NCBI RefSeq assembly: GCF_032854445.1
Contig: NC_088295.1
Span: forward strand, 1,368,501 to 1,428,500
Source: Liolophura sinensis
Taxonomy: Eukaryota > Mollusca > Polyplacophora > Chitonida > Chitonidae
Length of the DNA: 60,000 nt
Reading direction: 5' to 3'
The notes below the pieces were generated by a model, which was not told the origin of the DNA, did not search any database, and worked only from the letters and a program-made list of their open reading frames with translations. Shown piece after piece: positions 1 through 12,100 of this stretch (its first letter is position 1; the number at the start of each line of letters is the position of its first letter). The translations under genes and the position numbers were made by a program.

Positions 1-949
1 GACAAAGTACTGGGAAATATGGCATCAAGCGTGATAGCCAAATCTTTGCATCACAAACTCCCAGAGATATGGCCGGTGCATCAAGAAACCAATTTTATTT
101 TATAGTGAAGATAAACTGGCCTGGACAAAACCCTCACAGTTTGGGAATACACAAACAGCAGTAAAGCAGTAAACTAGATGAGAGTAGAGCACCTAGAACT
201 TACCGACATTTCTATAGAACTACTACCAGCATTCTGTGCGGGCTGATCCGTGAGCTTAGAATATTTGCCTCCAGAGGCACCGCTCTGATGTACATAGAAA
301 CCAAATAAACAACAGAAACCGAAATGACCAGCAAATATATACCTGGTTTACTTAGCACTGATGTATCAAAGGCAACAGTAAAACAAATTTTACAAAACAT
401 GGAAATTTGAAGCATTAGACAGCAAACTGAAAAATAAACTAGTTACAAAAAGGGTTAGGGTTGGATAACAGCAGAAGTATGATTACAAACTTAACAGCTT
501 TGTCAACAGTGTGTTACTCTGGAGGTCAAGCAGGAGAACGATGAGAAATCAAGGGGTACAATTATGTTAGCCTATGCAAGTAATTAAGTGTTTAATATCT
601 ATAGTCTAGATATCACAGGGTGAATGTTGTGGAAACCACCCCCATGATATCCTCATCCTCTAACTCCCTTCACCCACCCCATGTCATGCTCAACACTCTA
701 GCAGAAATTAACAGATATCACATCAGTGAAGCCCACACCCACTACAACAATTCTGGTATTGCACAAAAGGATACATTTTGCTTTTTGTAACATTCAATTT
801 CTCTTTGAAATTCCACATCACATCATTCCGCAACAAACAACTTCACCCAGTAATCCCTCAGCACAGTCGTTTTGATCAGTATGTACTTAAAGGTCATGAT
901 AGTATTCCTCTGTGTTGGTTAGAATCTGGCTGTACGAAAAGGGTGTGAC
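1..949. other. Intron 18 of V-ATPase, unique sequence, no exon seen
   Basis: Both strands were read for the expected next V-ATPase exon (FDFG...HQ-x-IHTIEYCLG) and it is not here. The segment is AT-rich with no recognisable coding or mobile sequence. Confidence 0.7.
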
Positions 950-1265
950 AAACAGTTTGTCAAGGTGTGTGTAGATGACTGTAAAAGGTGTATGTTACAC
1001 AAACAGTTTGTGAAGGTGTGTGTAGATGACTGTAAAAGGTGTATGTTACACAAACAGTTTGTGAAGGTGTGTGTAGATGACTGTAAAAGGTGTATGTTAC
1101 ACAAACAGTTTGTGAAGGTGTGTGTAGATGACTGTAAAAGGTGTATGTTACACAAACAGTTTGTCAAGGTGTGTGTAGATGACTGTAAAAGGTGTATGTT
1201 ACACAAACAGTTTGTCAAGGTGTGTGTAGATGACTGTAAAAGGTGTATGTTACACACACAGTTTG
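950..1265. repeat. Minisatellite, 51-bp unit, about 6 copies
   Basis: Units around GTAGATGACTGTAAAAGG recur every 51 bp with almost no divergence. Because 51 is a multiple of 3, several frames stay open and produce a meaningless 17-residue peptide repeat. Confidence 0.95.
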
Positions 1266-3095
1266 TGAATTCACATGTATCTGGCTGTCACATATGTGAC
1301 ATAATGAGCCAGTGAAGGTGTATGTATCTGGCTGTCCACTGGTGTGACATAATGAGCCAGTGAAGGTGTATGGTGTCTGGCTGTCCACAGGTGTGACATA
1401 ATGAGCTGGTGAAGGTGTATGTATCTGGCTATCCACTGGTGTGACATAATGAGCCAGTGAAGGTGTATGTATCTGGCTCTCCACAGGTGCGACATAATGA
1501 GCCAGTGAAGGTGTATGTATCTGGCTATCCACTGGTGTGACATAATGAGCTGGTGAAGGTGTATTTATCTGGCTCTCCACAGGTGCGACATAATGAGCCA
1601 GTGAAGGTGTATGTATCTGGCTGTCCACAGATGTGACATAATGAGCCGGTGAAGGTGTATGTATCTGGCTGTCCACAGATGTGACATAATGAGCCGGTGA
1701 AGGTGTATGTATCTGGCTATCAACTGGTGTGACATAATGAGCTGGTGAAGGTGTATTTATCTGGCTGTCCACAGGTATGACATAATGAGCCGGTGAAGGT
1801 GTATGTATCTGGCTGTCCACTGGTGTGACATAATGAGCCGGTGAAGGTGTATGTATCTGGCTGTCCACAGATGTGACATAATGAGCCGGTGAAGGTGTAT
1901 GTATCTGGCTGTCCACTGGTGTGACATAATGAGCTGGTGAAGGTGTATGTATCTGGCTGTCCACTGGTGTGACATAATGAGCTGGTGAAGGTGTATGTAT
2001 CTGGCTGTCCACAGGTGTGACATAATGAGCCGGTGAAGGTGTATGTATCTGGCTGTCCACTGGTGTGACATAATGAGCCAGTGAAGGTGTATGTATCTGG
2101 CTGTCCATAGGTGTGACATAATGAGCCAGTGAAAGTGTATGTATCTGGCTCTCCACAGGTGCGACATAATGAGCCGGTGAAGGTGTACGTGTCTGGCTCT
2201 CCACTGGTGTGACATAATGAGCTGGTGAAGGTGTATGTATTTGGCTGTCCACAGGTGTGACATAATGAGCCGGTGAAGGTGTATGTATCTGGCTGTCCAC
2301 TGGTGTGACATAATGAGCCAGTGAAGGTGTATGTATCTGGCTGTCCACAGTGTGACATAATGAGCCAGTGAAAGTGTATGTATCTGGCTGTCCACAGGTG
2401 CGACATAATGAGCCAGTGAAGGTGTATGTATCTGGCTGTCCACTGGTGTGACATAATGAGCCGGTGAAGGTGTATGTATCTGGCTGTCCACAGGTGTGAC
2501 ATAATGAGCCAGTGAAAGTGTATGTTTCTGGCTGTCCACAGGTGCGACATAATGAGCCAGTGAAGGTGTATGTGTCTGGCTGTCCACAGGTGTGACATAA
2601 TGAGCCAGTGAAAGTGTATGTGTCTGGCTCTCCACTGGTGTGACATAATGAGCTGGTGAAGGTGTATGCATCTGGCTGTCCACTGGTGTGACATAATGAG
2701 CTGGTGAAGGTGTATGTATCTGGCTGTCCACAGGTGTGTGACATAATGAGCCAGTGAAGGTGTATGTATCTGGCTCTCCACAGGTGCGACATAATGAGCC
2801 AGTGAAGGTGTACGTGTCTGGCTCTCCACAGGTGTGACATAATGAGCCGGTGAAGGTGTATGTGTCTGGCTGTCCACTGGTGTGACATAATGAGCTGGTG
2901 AAGGTGTAAGTATTTGGCTGTCCACAGGTGCGACATAATGAGCCAGTGAAGGTGTATGTGTCTGGCTGTCCACAGGTGTGACATAATGGGCCGGTGAAGG
3001 TGTATGTGTCTGGCTGTCCACAGGTGTGACATAATGAGCTGGTGAAGGTGTATGTGTCTGGCTGTCCACAGGTGAGACATAATGAGCTGGTTGTA
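1266..3095. repeat. Minisatellite, 48-bp unit, about 37 copies
   Basis: Units around GACATAATGAGCCGGTGAAG recur every 48 bp, with variants (CTGGTGTG or CAGGTGCG, TATGTATC or TATGTGTC). The multiple-of-3 length keeps long frames open on the minus strand. The array follows the 51-bp array directly, with a shared AAGGTGTATGT core. Confidence 0.95.
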
Positions 3096-3137
3096 AGTTG
3101 CAGAATGATGTGAACAAGGTGCTCTCTGACCACTCAC

Positions 3138-3197
3138 ATCTTCAGGTTGGACCTCGTTCTTCACCAGGACGTCCCCGTGATTGTGACAAGCCACCTG
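3138..3197 (-). CDS. ATP6V0A: V-ATPase subunit a exon 18, probable (residues 669-688)
   Basis: This 60-nt candidate encodes [20 protein letters not shown]. It is in phase 0 with exon 17, ends at a perfect GTGAGT donor (complement 3132-3137), and starts after a GCAGAG acceptor. The segment falls in the hydrophilic, poorly conserved cytosolic loop that precedes FDFGE...HQ-x-IHTIE in this family, so homology alone cannot prove it. A start 4 nt upstream after GCAG would break the frame. Confidence 0.62.
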
Positions 3198-6100
3198 CTC
3201 TCTGCACAACATAGAATTACAAAGCATACAACAACAACCCAACAGGAATATGAGCTGAGCTTAAACCTTCAATCAAAAATGTTAGTAAACGCTGACCAGA
3301 GCCAAAAGTACCCCAGTTCTGATATTAAACCCAAGTTCTGAGGCTTCTTGCTGTGAGCTTTCGAAAGGGTTGCAGAAATATGCTACGATAGTTCATAAAC
3401 CAGATTCTTGAATCAGAACCGTGACAAAATACAGAGGATATTGCGCAGTGAGGGTTGAACACTGTCAATATTCTTCTCTTGAAAGGTGGAAATGATAACC
3501 CATGAGACACGAAGCGTCCAGTAAGTTACCATTCACACCTTAATTTTATGGTCTTCAATATTCACTGTGCAGTACACTATTTATTAGTCAATAAATGATA
3601 TATTTTGACAATATCATGATTCCGAGTCTATAAATGAGCTAATCTGTAAAACAGTGCGGCTACACTGATGTGTGTATAGCGCGCCTACAACCTGGGTATA
3701 TAGCGTGACGTTTATACATCGTGACATCATACATGACTTATGTAGCGTGACGTTGAATGTGACATGTATCTAGTGTGATGTCGTATATAGCGTGACATCG
3801 TACATGACATGTATAGTGTGAGGTCGTGCATGATGTGTATATAGCGTGACGTCGTACATGACGTGTATATAGCGTGATGTCATACATGACGTGTATATAG
3901 CGTGACGTCATACATGACGTGTATATAGCGTGACGTCATACATGACGTGTATATAGCGTGACGTCATACATGACGTGTATATAGCGTGATGTCATACATG
4001 ACGTGTATATAGCGTGCTGCTGTACATGGCATGTATATAGTGTGCTGGTGTACATGGCATGTATATAGTGTGCTGTTGTACATAGCATGTATATAGTGTG
4101 CTGTTGTACATGGCATGTATATAGTGTGCTGTTGTACATGGCATGTATATAGTGTGCTGTTGTACATAGCATGTATATAGTGTACTGTTTTACATTGCAT
4201 GTATATAGTGTGCTGTTGTACATGGCATGTATATAGTGTTCTGTTGTACATGGCATGTATATAGAGTGCTGTTGTACATGGCATGTATATAGTGTGCTGT
4301 TGTACATGGCATGTATATAGTGTTCTGTTGTACATGGCATGTATATAGAGTGCTGTTGTACATGGCATGTATATAGTGTACTGTTTTACATTGCATGTAT
4401 ATAGTGTGCTGTTGTACATGGCATGTATATAGTGTGCTGTTGTACATGGCATGTATATAGTGTTCTGTTGTACATGGCATGTATATAGTGTGCTGTTGTA
4501 CACAGCATGTATATAGTGTACTGTTTTACATTGCATGTATACAGTGTGCTGTTGTACATGGCATGTATATAGAGTGCTGTTGTACATGGCATGTATATAG
4601 AGTGCTGTTGTACATGGCATGTATATAGTGTGCTGTTGTACATGGCATGTATATAGAGTGCTGTTGTACATGGCATGTATATAGAGTGCTGTTGTACATG
4701 GCATGTATATAGAGTGCTGTTGTACATGGCATGTATATAGTGTGCTGGTGTACATGGCATGTATATAGAGTGCTGTTGTACATGGCATGTATATAGTGTG
4801 CTGTTGTACATGGCATGTATATAGTGTGAAATCGCACACGATGTGTTGTATGACGTGTCTCATTGTTGCGTGACAGAAAAGGGAAAACTGACTGATGACT
4901 AATCCTGCTAAGCTCAGAGTGGGACGTCATGAAACAATATGTTTCTTTTTCGTCTTCATATCGTCTGGGGGTGAAATATCAAAATGTAATAACAAATGTG
5001 ACATTTCTATACCCTGTAGTTTTTTCATAGTGCTGTTTGACGGAGACCATAATACCATCCAATAAAATGTGGAGTTGCCTGGTTTATGAAGGCACGTTTA
5101 ATCACCTTGTACCACACATCTCATGCATGGCACACATATGCCATCTGCAGATACATCACCTGTTTCCTGCTGTTCATCGCTCTCAGGATGAAGGGTTTAG
5201 GTAGTAACAACCATGGGATGCAGATTCCTGCCAAGGCTACCATCACCGTCTGGGCAGTTTTCTGCAGAGAAACATGGCTGACACTTGCACAGTGCATCTC
5301 TATTATCAAACAACTTCACACAATAACACACACCTTTGAGAATTACAATTAGACTCCATTTAAGTGCTCTCCAATAAGCGAATATTTCAATTATCAAGCA
5401 ATGTCTGTGCAACTCATAACTTAAACAGAATCTTTTTCACATCACTGAACAAAATTAAAAACAACAGAAGAAGAAAAAAAGACACTGTGAATGTAAAACT
5501 GGCGTTAATAGTTACTACTGCTCATTAATTACTCTTGTCTTTTCGACAGGAGAACTAACTGTCCTACATGCTCATGTTGACAGGAGAACTAGCTGTCCTA
5601 CGTGCTCATGTTGACAGGAGAACTAGCTGTCCTACGTGCTCATGTTGACAGGAGAACTAGCTGTCCTACATGCTCATGTTGACAGGAGAACTAGCTGTCC
5701 TACGTGCTCATGTTGACAGGAGAACTAGCTGTCCTACGTGCTCATGTTGACAGGAGAACTAGCTGTCCTACATGCTCAGGTTGACAGGAGAACTAGCTTT
5801 CCTACATGCTCAGGTTGACAGGAGAACTAGCTGTCCTACATGCTTACTACAGTTGGTTGGCTGCAGCCTCAGGCCTTGACCAATCAAGTTGACAGGAGAA
5901 CTAGCTGTCCTGCATGCTTACTACAGTTGGTTGGCTGCAGCCTCAGGCCTTGACCAATAAGGTTGACAGGAGAACTAGCTGTCCTACGTGCTCACTACAG
6001 TTGGTTGGCTGCAGCCTCAGGCCTTGACCAATCAGGTTGACATGAGATCTAGCTGTCCAACGTGCTTACTACAATTGGTTGGCTGCAGCCTCAGGCCTTG

Positions 6101-9100
6101 ACCAATCAGGTTGACAGGAGAAATAGCTGTCCTACGTGCTTACTACAGTTAGTTGGCTGCAGTCTCTGCTTCGGCTAAGGCCTTAAATGAGAAGGATTAT
6201 CAGGTAACTCGCCGAGGAGGATTCTCGGGTAACTCGCCGAGGAGGATTGTCGGGTCACTCGTCGAGGAGGATTGTCGGGTCACTCAGCGAGGAGGATTGT
6301 CGGGTAACTCGTCGAGGAGGATTGTCGGGTCACTTGCCGAGGAGGATTGTCGGGTCACTCAGCAAGGAGGGTTGTTGGGTAACATGACCAGGAGGATTGT
6401 TGGGTCACTCAGCCAGGAGGATTGTTGGGTCACTCAGCCAGGAGGATTTGTCGGGTGACTCAGCGAGGAGGATTGTTTGGTCACTCAGGAAGGAGGATTG
6501 ACGGGTCACTCAGCGAGGATGATTGTCGGGTCACTCAGCGAGGATAATTGTCGGGTCACTCAGCGAGAAGGACTGTCGGGTAACTTAGCGAGGAGGATTG
6601 TCAGGTCACTCAGTGAGGAGGATTGTCGGGTAACTCACGCTACTCAGGTTTCCTTCAACCACAGACCTGACCGCCCTCACATAAATGAAAAATTTGTGAA
6701 ATACAAACCTGGCCCTCATAGTAAGGACGTTGACTCAGCGGAGTGGGGTCTTCCGTATCATACTTCATCAGGAACATGTTAATGAGATCTGAAAACCATC
6801 CAAGTCCAGTGGTTGTCTTATGGCATCACAGCAAGAGCAAATGTATGTGTGTTTGTTTGTAAATGTCTCATCATACTGGTGAGGTAAGGTTACACGGACA
6901 GACAGTCAGCCACAAAATCTCTCATCACATCAGTCAGGTAAGGTTACACGGACAGACAGTCAGCCACAAAATCTCTCATCACATCAGTCAGGTAAGGTTA
7001 CATGGACAGACAGTCATCCACAAAATCTCTCATCACATCAGTCAGGTAAGGTTACACGGACAGACAGTCATCCACAAAATCTCTCATCACATCAGTCAGG
7101 TAAGGTTACATGGAGAGACAGTCATCCACAAAATCTCTCATCACATCGGTCAGGTAAGGTTACATGGACAGACAGTCAGCCACAAAATCTCTCATCACAT
7201 CGGTCAGGTAAGGTTACATGGACAGACAGTCAGCCACAAAATCTCTCATCACATCAGTCAGGTAAGGTTACATGGACAGACAGTCAGCCACAAAATCTCT
7301 CATCACTTCGGTCAGGTAAGGTTACATGGACAGACAGTCAGCCACAAAATCTCTCATCACATCAGTCAGGTTACATGGACAGACAGCCATCCACAAAATC
7401 TCTCATCACATCAGTCAGGTAAGGTTACATGGACAGACAGTCATCCACAAAATCTCTCATCACATCAGTCAGGTAAGGTTACATGGACAGACAGTCATCC
7501 ACAAAATCTCTCATCACATCAGTCAGGTAAGGTTACATGGACAGACAGTCATCCACAAAATCTCTCATCACATCGGTCAGGTAAGGTTACATGGACAGAC
7601 AGTCAGCCACAAAATCTCTCATCACATCAGTCAGGTAAGGTTACATGGACAGACAGTCATCCACAAAATCTCTCACATCGGTCAGGTAAGGTTACATGGA
7701 CAGACAGTCAGCCACAAAATCTCTCATCACATCAGTCAGGTTACATGGACAGACAGCCATCCACAAAATCTCTCATCACATCAGTCCGGTGAGGTTACAT
7801 GGACAGACAGTCATCCACAAAATCTCTCATCACATCAGTCAGGTAAGGTTACATGGACAGACATTCAGCCACAAAATCTCTCATCACATCGGTCAGGTAA
7901 GGTTACATGGACAGACAGTCATCCACAAAATCTCTCATCACATCGGTCAGGTAAGGTTACATGGACAGACAGTCAGCCACAAAATCTCTCATCACATCAG
8001 TCAGGTAAGGTTACATGGACAGACAGTCAGCCACAAAATCTCTCATCACATCGGTCAGGTAAGGTTACATGGACAGACAGTCAGCCACAAAATCTCTCAT
8101 CACATCAGTCAGGTTACATGGACAGACAGCCATCCACAAAATCTCTCATCACATCAGTCAGGTAAGGTTACATGGACAGACAGTCATCCACAAAATCTCT
8201 CATCACATCAGTCAGGTAAGGTTACATGGACAGACAGTCATCCACAAAATCTCTCATCACATCAGTCAGGTAAGGTTACATGGACAGACAGTCATCCACA
8301 CAATCTCTCATCACATCGGTCAGGTAAGGTTACATGGACAGACAGTCAGCCACAAAATCTCTCATCACATCAGTCAGGTAAGGTTACATGGACAGACAGT
8401 CATCCACAAAATCTCTCACATCGGTCAGGTAAGGTTACATGGACAGACAGTCATCCACAAAATCTCTCATCACATCAGTCAGGTTACCTTGACAGACAGC
8501 CATCCACAAAATCTCTCATCACATCAGTCCGGTGAGGTTACATGGACAGACAGTCATCCACAAAATCTCTCATCACATCAGTCAGGTAAGGTTACATGGA
8601 CAGACAGTCATCCACAAAATCTCTCACATCGGTCAGGTAAGGTTACATGGACAGACATTCAGCCACAAAATCTCTCATCATATTGGTGAGGTAAGGTTAC
8701 ATGTACAGACAGTCATCCACAAAATCTCTCATCACATCAGTCAGGTAAGGTTACATGGACAGACAGTCATCCACAAAATCTCTCATCATATCGGTCAGGT
8801 AAGGTTACATGGACAGACAGTCAGCCACAAAATCTCTCATCACATTGGCCAGGTAAGGTTACATGGACAGACAGTCAGCCACAAAATCTCTCATCATATC
8901 AGTCAGGTGAGGTTACATGGACTGACAGTCATCCACAAAATCTCTCATCACATCAGTCAGGTAAGGTTACATGGACAGACAGTCATCCACAAAATCTCTC
9001 ATCACTTCGGTCAGGTAAGGTTACATGGACAGACAGTCATCCACAAAATCTCTCATCACATCAGTCAGGTTACATGGACAGACAGCCATCCACAAAATCT

Positions 9101-12100
9101 CTCATCACATCAGTCAGGTAAGGTTACATCGACAGACAGTCAGCCACAAAATCTCTCATCACATCAGTCAGGTAAGGTTACATGGACAGACAGTCATCCA
9201 CAAAATCTCTCACATCGGTCAGGTAAGGTTACATGGACAGACAGTCATCCACAAAATCTCTCATCACATCAGTCAGGTAAGGTTACATGGACAGACAGTC
9301 ATCCACAAAATCTCTCATCACATCGGTCAGGTAAGGTTACATGGACAGACAGTCAGCCACAAAATCTCTCATCACATCAGTCAGGTAAGGTTACATGGAC
9401 AGACAGTCAGCCAAAAAATCTCTCATCACATCAGTCAGGTAAGGTTACATGGACAGACAGTCATCCACAAAATCTCTCATCACAACGGTCAGGTAAGGTT
9501 ACATGGACAGTCAGCCACAAAATCTCTCATCACATCAGTCAGGTAAGGTTACATGGACAGACAGTCATCCACAAAATCTCTCATCACATCAGTCAGGTAA
9601 GGTTACATGGACAGACAGTCATCCATAAAATCTCTCACATCGGTCAGGTAAGGTTACATGGACAGACAGCCATCCACAAAATCTCTCATCACATCAGTCA
9701 GGTAAGGTTACATGGACAGACAGTCATCCACAAAATCTCTCATCACATCAGTCAGGTAAGGTTACATGGACAGACAGTCATCCACAAAATCTCTCACATC
9801 GGTCAGGTAAGGTTACATGGACAGACATTCAGCCACAAAATCTCTCATCATATTGGTGAGGTAAGGTTACATGTACAGACAGTCATCCACAAAATCTCTC
9901 ATCACATCAGTCAGGTAAGGTTACATGGACAGACAGTCATCCACAAAATCTCTCATCATATCGGTCAGGTAAGGTTACATGGACAGACAGTCATCCACAA
10001 AATCTCTCATCACATCAGTCAGGTAAGGTTACATGGACAGACAGTCAGCCACAAAATCTCTCATCACATCAGTCAGGTTACATGGACAGGCAGCCATCCA
10101 CAAAATCTCTCATCACATCAGTCCGGTGAGGTTACATGGACAGACAGTCATCCACAAAATCTCTCATCACATCAGTCAGGTAAGGTTACATGGACAGACA
10201 GTCATCCACAAAATCTCTCACATCGGTCAGGTAAGGTTACATGGACAGACATTCAGCCACAAAATCTCTCATCACATTGGTGAGGTAAGGTTACATGTAC
10301 AGACAGTCATCCACAAAATCTCTCATCACATCAGTCAGGTAAGGTTACATGGACAGACAGTCATCCACAAAATCTCTCATCATATCGGTCAGGTAAGGTT
10401 ACATGGACAGACAGTCAGCCACAAAATCTCTCATCACATTGGCCAGGTAAGGTTACATGGACAGACAGCCATCCACAAAATCTCTCATCATATCAGTCAG
10501 GTGAGGTTACATGGACTGACAGTCAGCCACAAAATCTCTCATCACATCAGTCAGGTAAGGTTACATGGACAGACAGTCAGCCACAAAATCTCTCATCACA
10601 TCGGTCAGGTAAGGTTACATGGACAGACAGTCATCCACAAAATCTCTCATTACATCAGTCAGGTTACATGGACAGACAGCCATCCACAAAATCTCTCATC
10701 ACATCAGTCAGGTAAGGTTACATGGACAGACAGTCAGCCACAAAATCTCTCATCACATCAGTCAGGTAAGGTTACATGGACAGACAGTCATCCACAAAAT
10801 CTCTCACATCAGTCAGGTAAGGTTACATGGACAGACAGTCAGCCACAAAATCTCTCATCACATCAGTCAGGTAAGGTTACATGGACAGACAGTCAGCCAC
10901 AAAATCTCTCATCACATCGGTCAGGTAAGGTTACATGGACAGACAGTCATCCACAAAATCTCTCATCACATCAGTCAGGTAAGGTTACATGGACAGACAG
11001 TCATCCACAAAATCTCTCATCACATCAGTCAGGTAAGGTTACATGGACAGACAGTCATCCACAAAATCTCTCATCACATCGGTCAGGTAAGGTTACATGG
11101 ACAGTCAGCCACAAAATCTCTCATCACATCAGTCAGGTAAGGTTACATGGACAGACAGTCATCCACAAAATCTCTCATCACATCAGTCAGGTAAGGTTAC
11201 ATGGACAGACAGTCATCCATAAAATCTCTTACATCGGTCAGGTAAGGTTACATGGACAGACAGCCATCCACAAAATCTCTCATCACATCAGTCAGGTAAG
11301 GTTACATGGACAGACAGTCATCCACAAAATCTCTCATCACATCAGTCAGGTAAGGTTACATGGACAGACAGTCATCCACAAAATCTCTCACATCGGTCAG
11401 GTAAGGTTACATGGACAGACATTCAGCCACAAAATCTCTCATCATATTGGTGAGGTAAGGTTACATGTACAGACAGTCATCCACAAAATCTCTCACCACA
11501 TCAGTCAGGTAAGGTTACATGGACAGACAGTCATCCACAAAATCTGTCATCATATCGGTCAGGTAAGGTTACATGGACAGACAGTCATCCACAAAATCTC
11601 TCATCACATCAGTCAGGTAAGGTTACATGGACAGACAGTCATCCACAAAATCTCTCACCACATCAGTCAGGTTACATGGACAGACAGCCATCCACAAAAT
11701 CTCTCATCACATCAGTCAGGTAAGGTTACATGGACAGACAGTCAGCCACAAAATCTCTCATCACATCAGTCAGGTAAGGTTACATGGACAGACAGTCATC
11801 CACAAAATCTCTCACATCGGCCAGGTAAGGTTACATGGACAGACAGTCAGCCACAAAATCTCTCATCACATCAGTCCGGTAAGGTTACATGGACAGACAG
11901 TCATCCACAAAATCTCTCATCACATCGGTCAGGTAAGGTTACATGGACAGACAGTCATCCACAAAATCTCTCATCACATCAGTCAGGTAAGGTTACATGG
12001 ACAGACAGTCATCCACAAAATCTCTCATCACATCAGTCAGGTAAGGTTACATGGACAGACAGTCATCCACAAAATCTCTCATCACATCAGTCAGGTAAGG

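Noticed and set aside
1215-3242. 675-codon open frame on the minus strand
   Set aside because: It is the 48-bp array read in a stop-free frame; other frames are also open and no start, splice or family signal supports it. Only the small non-repeat end near 3138-3197 was kept as a candidate exon.
3325-3510. 61-codon minus-strand frame next to the candidate exon 18
   Set aside because: No similarity to V-ATPase or any family I recognise, and no matching splice phases.
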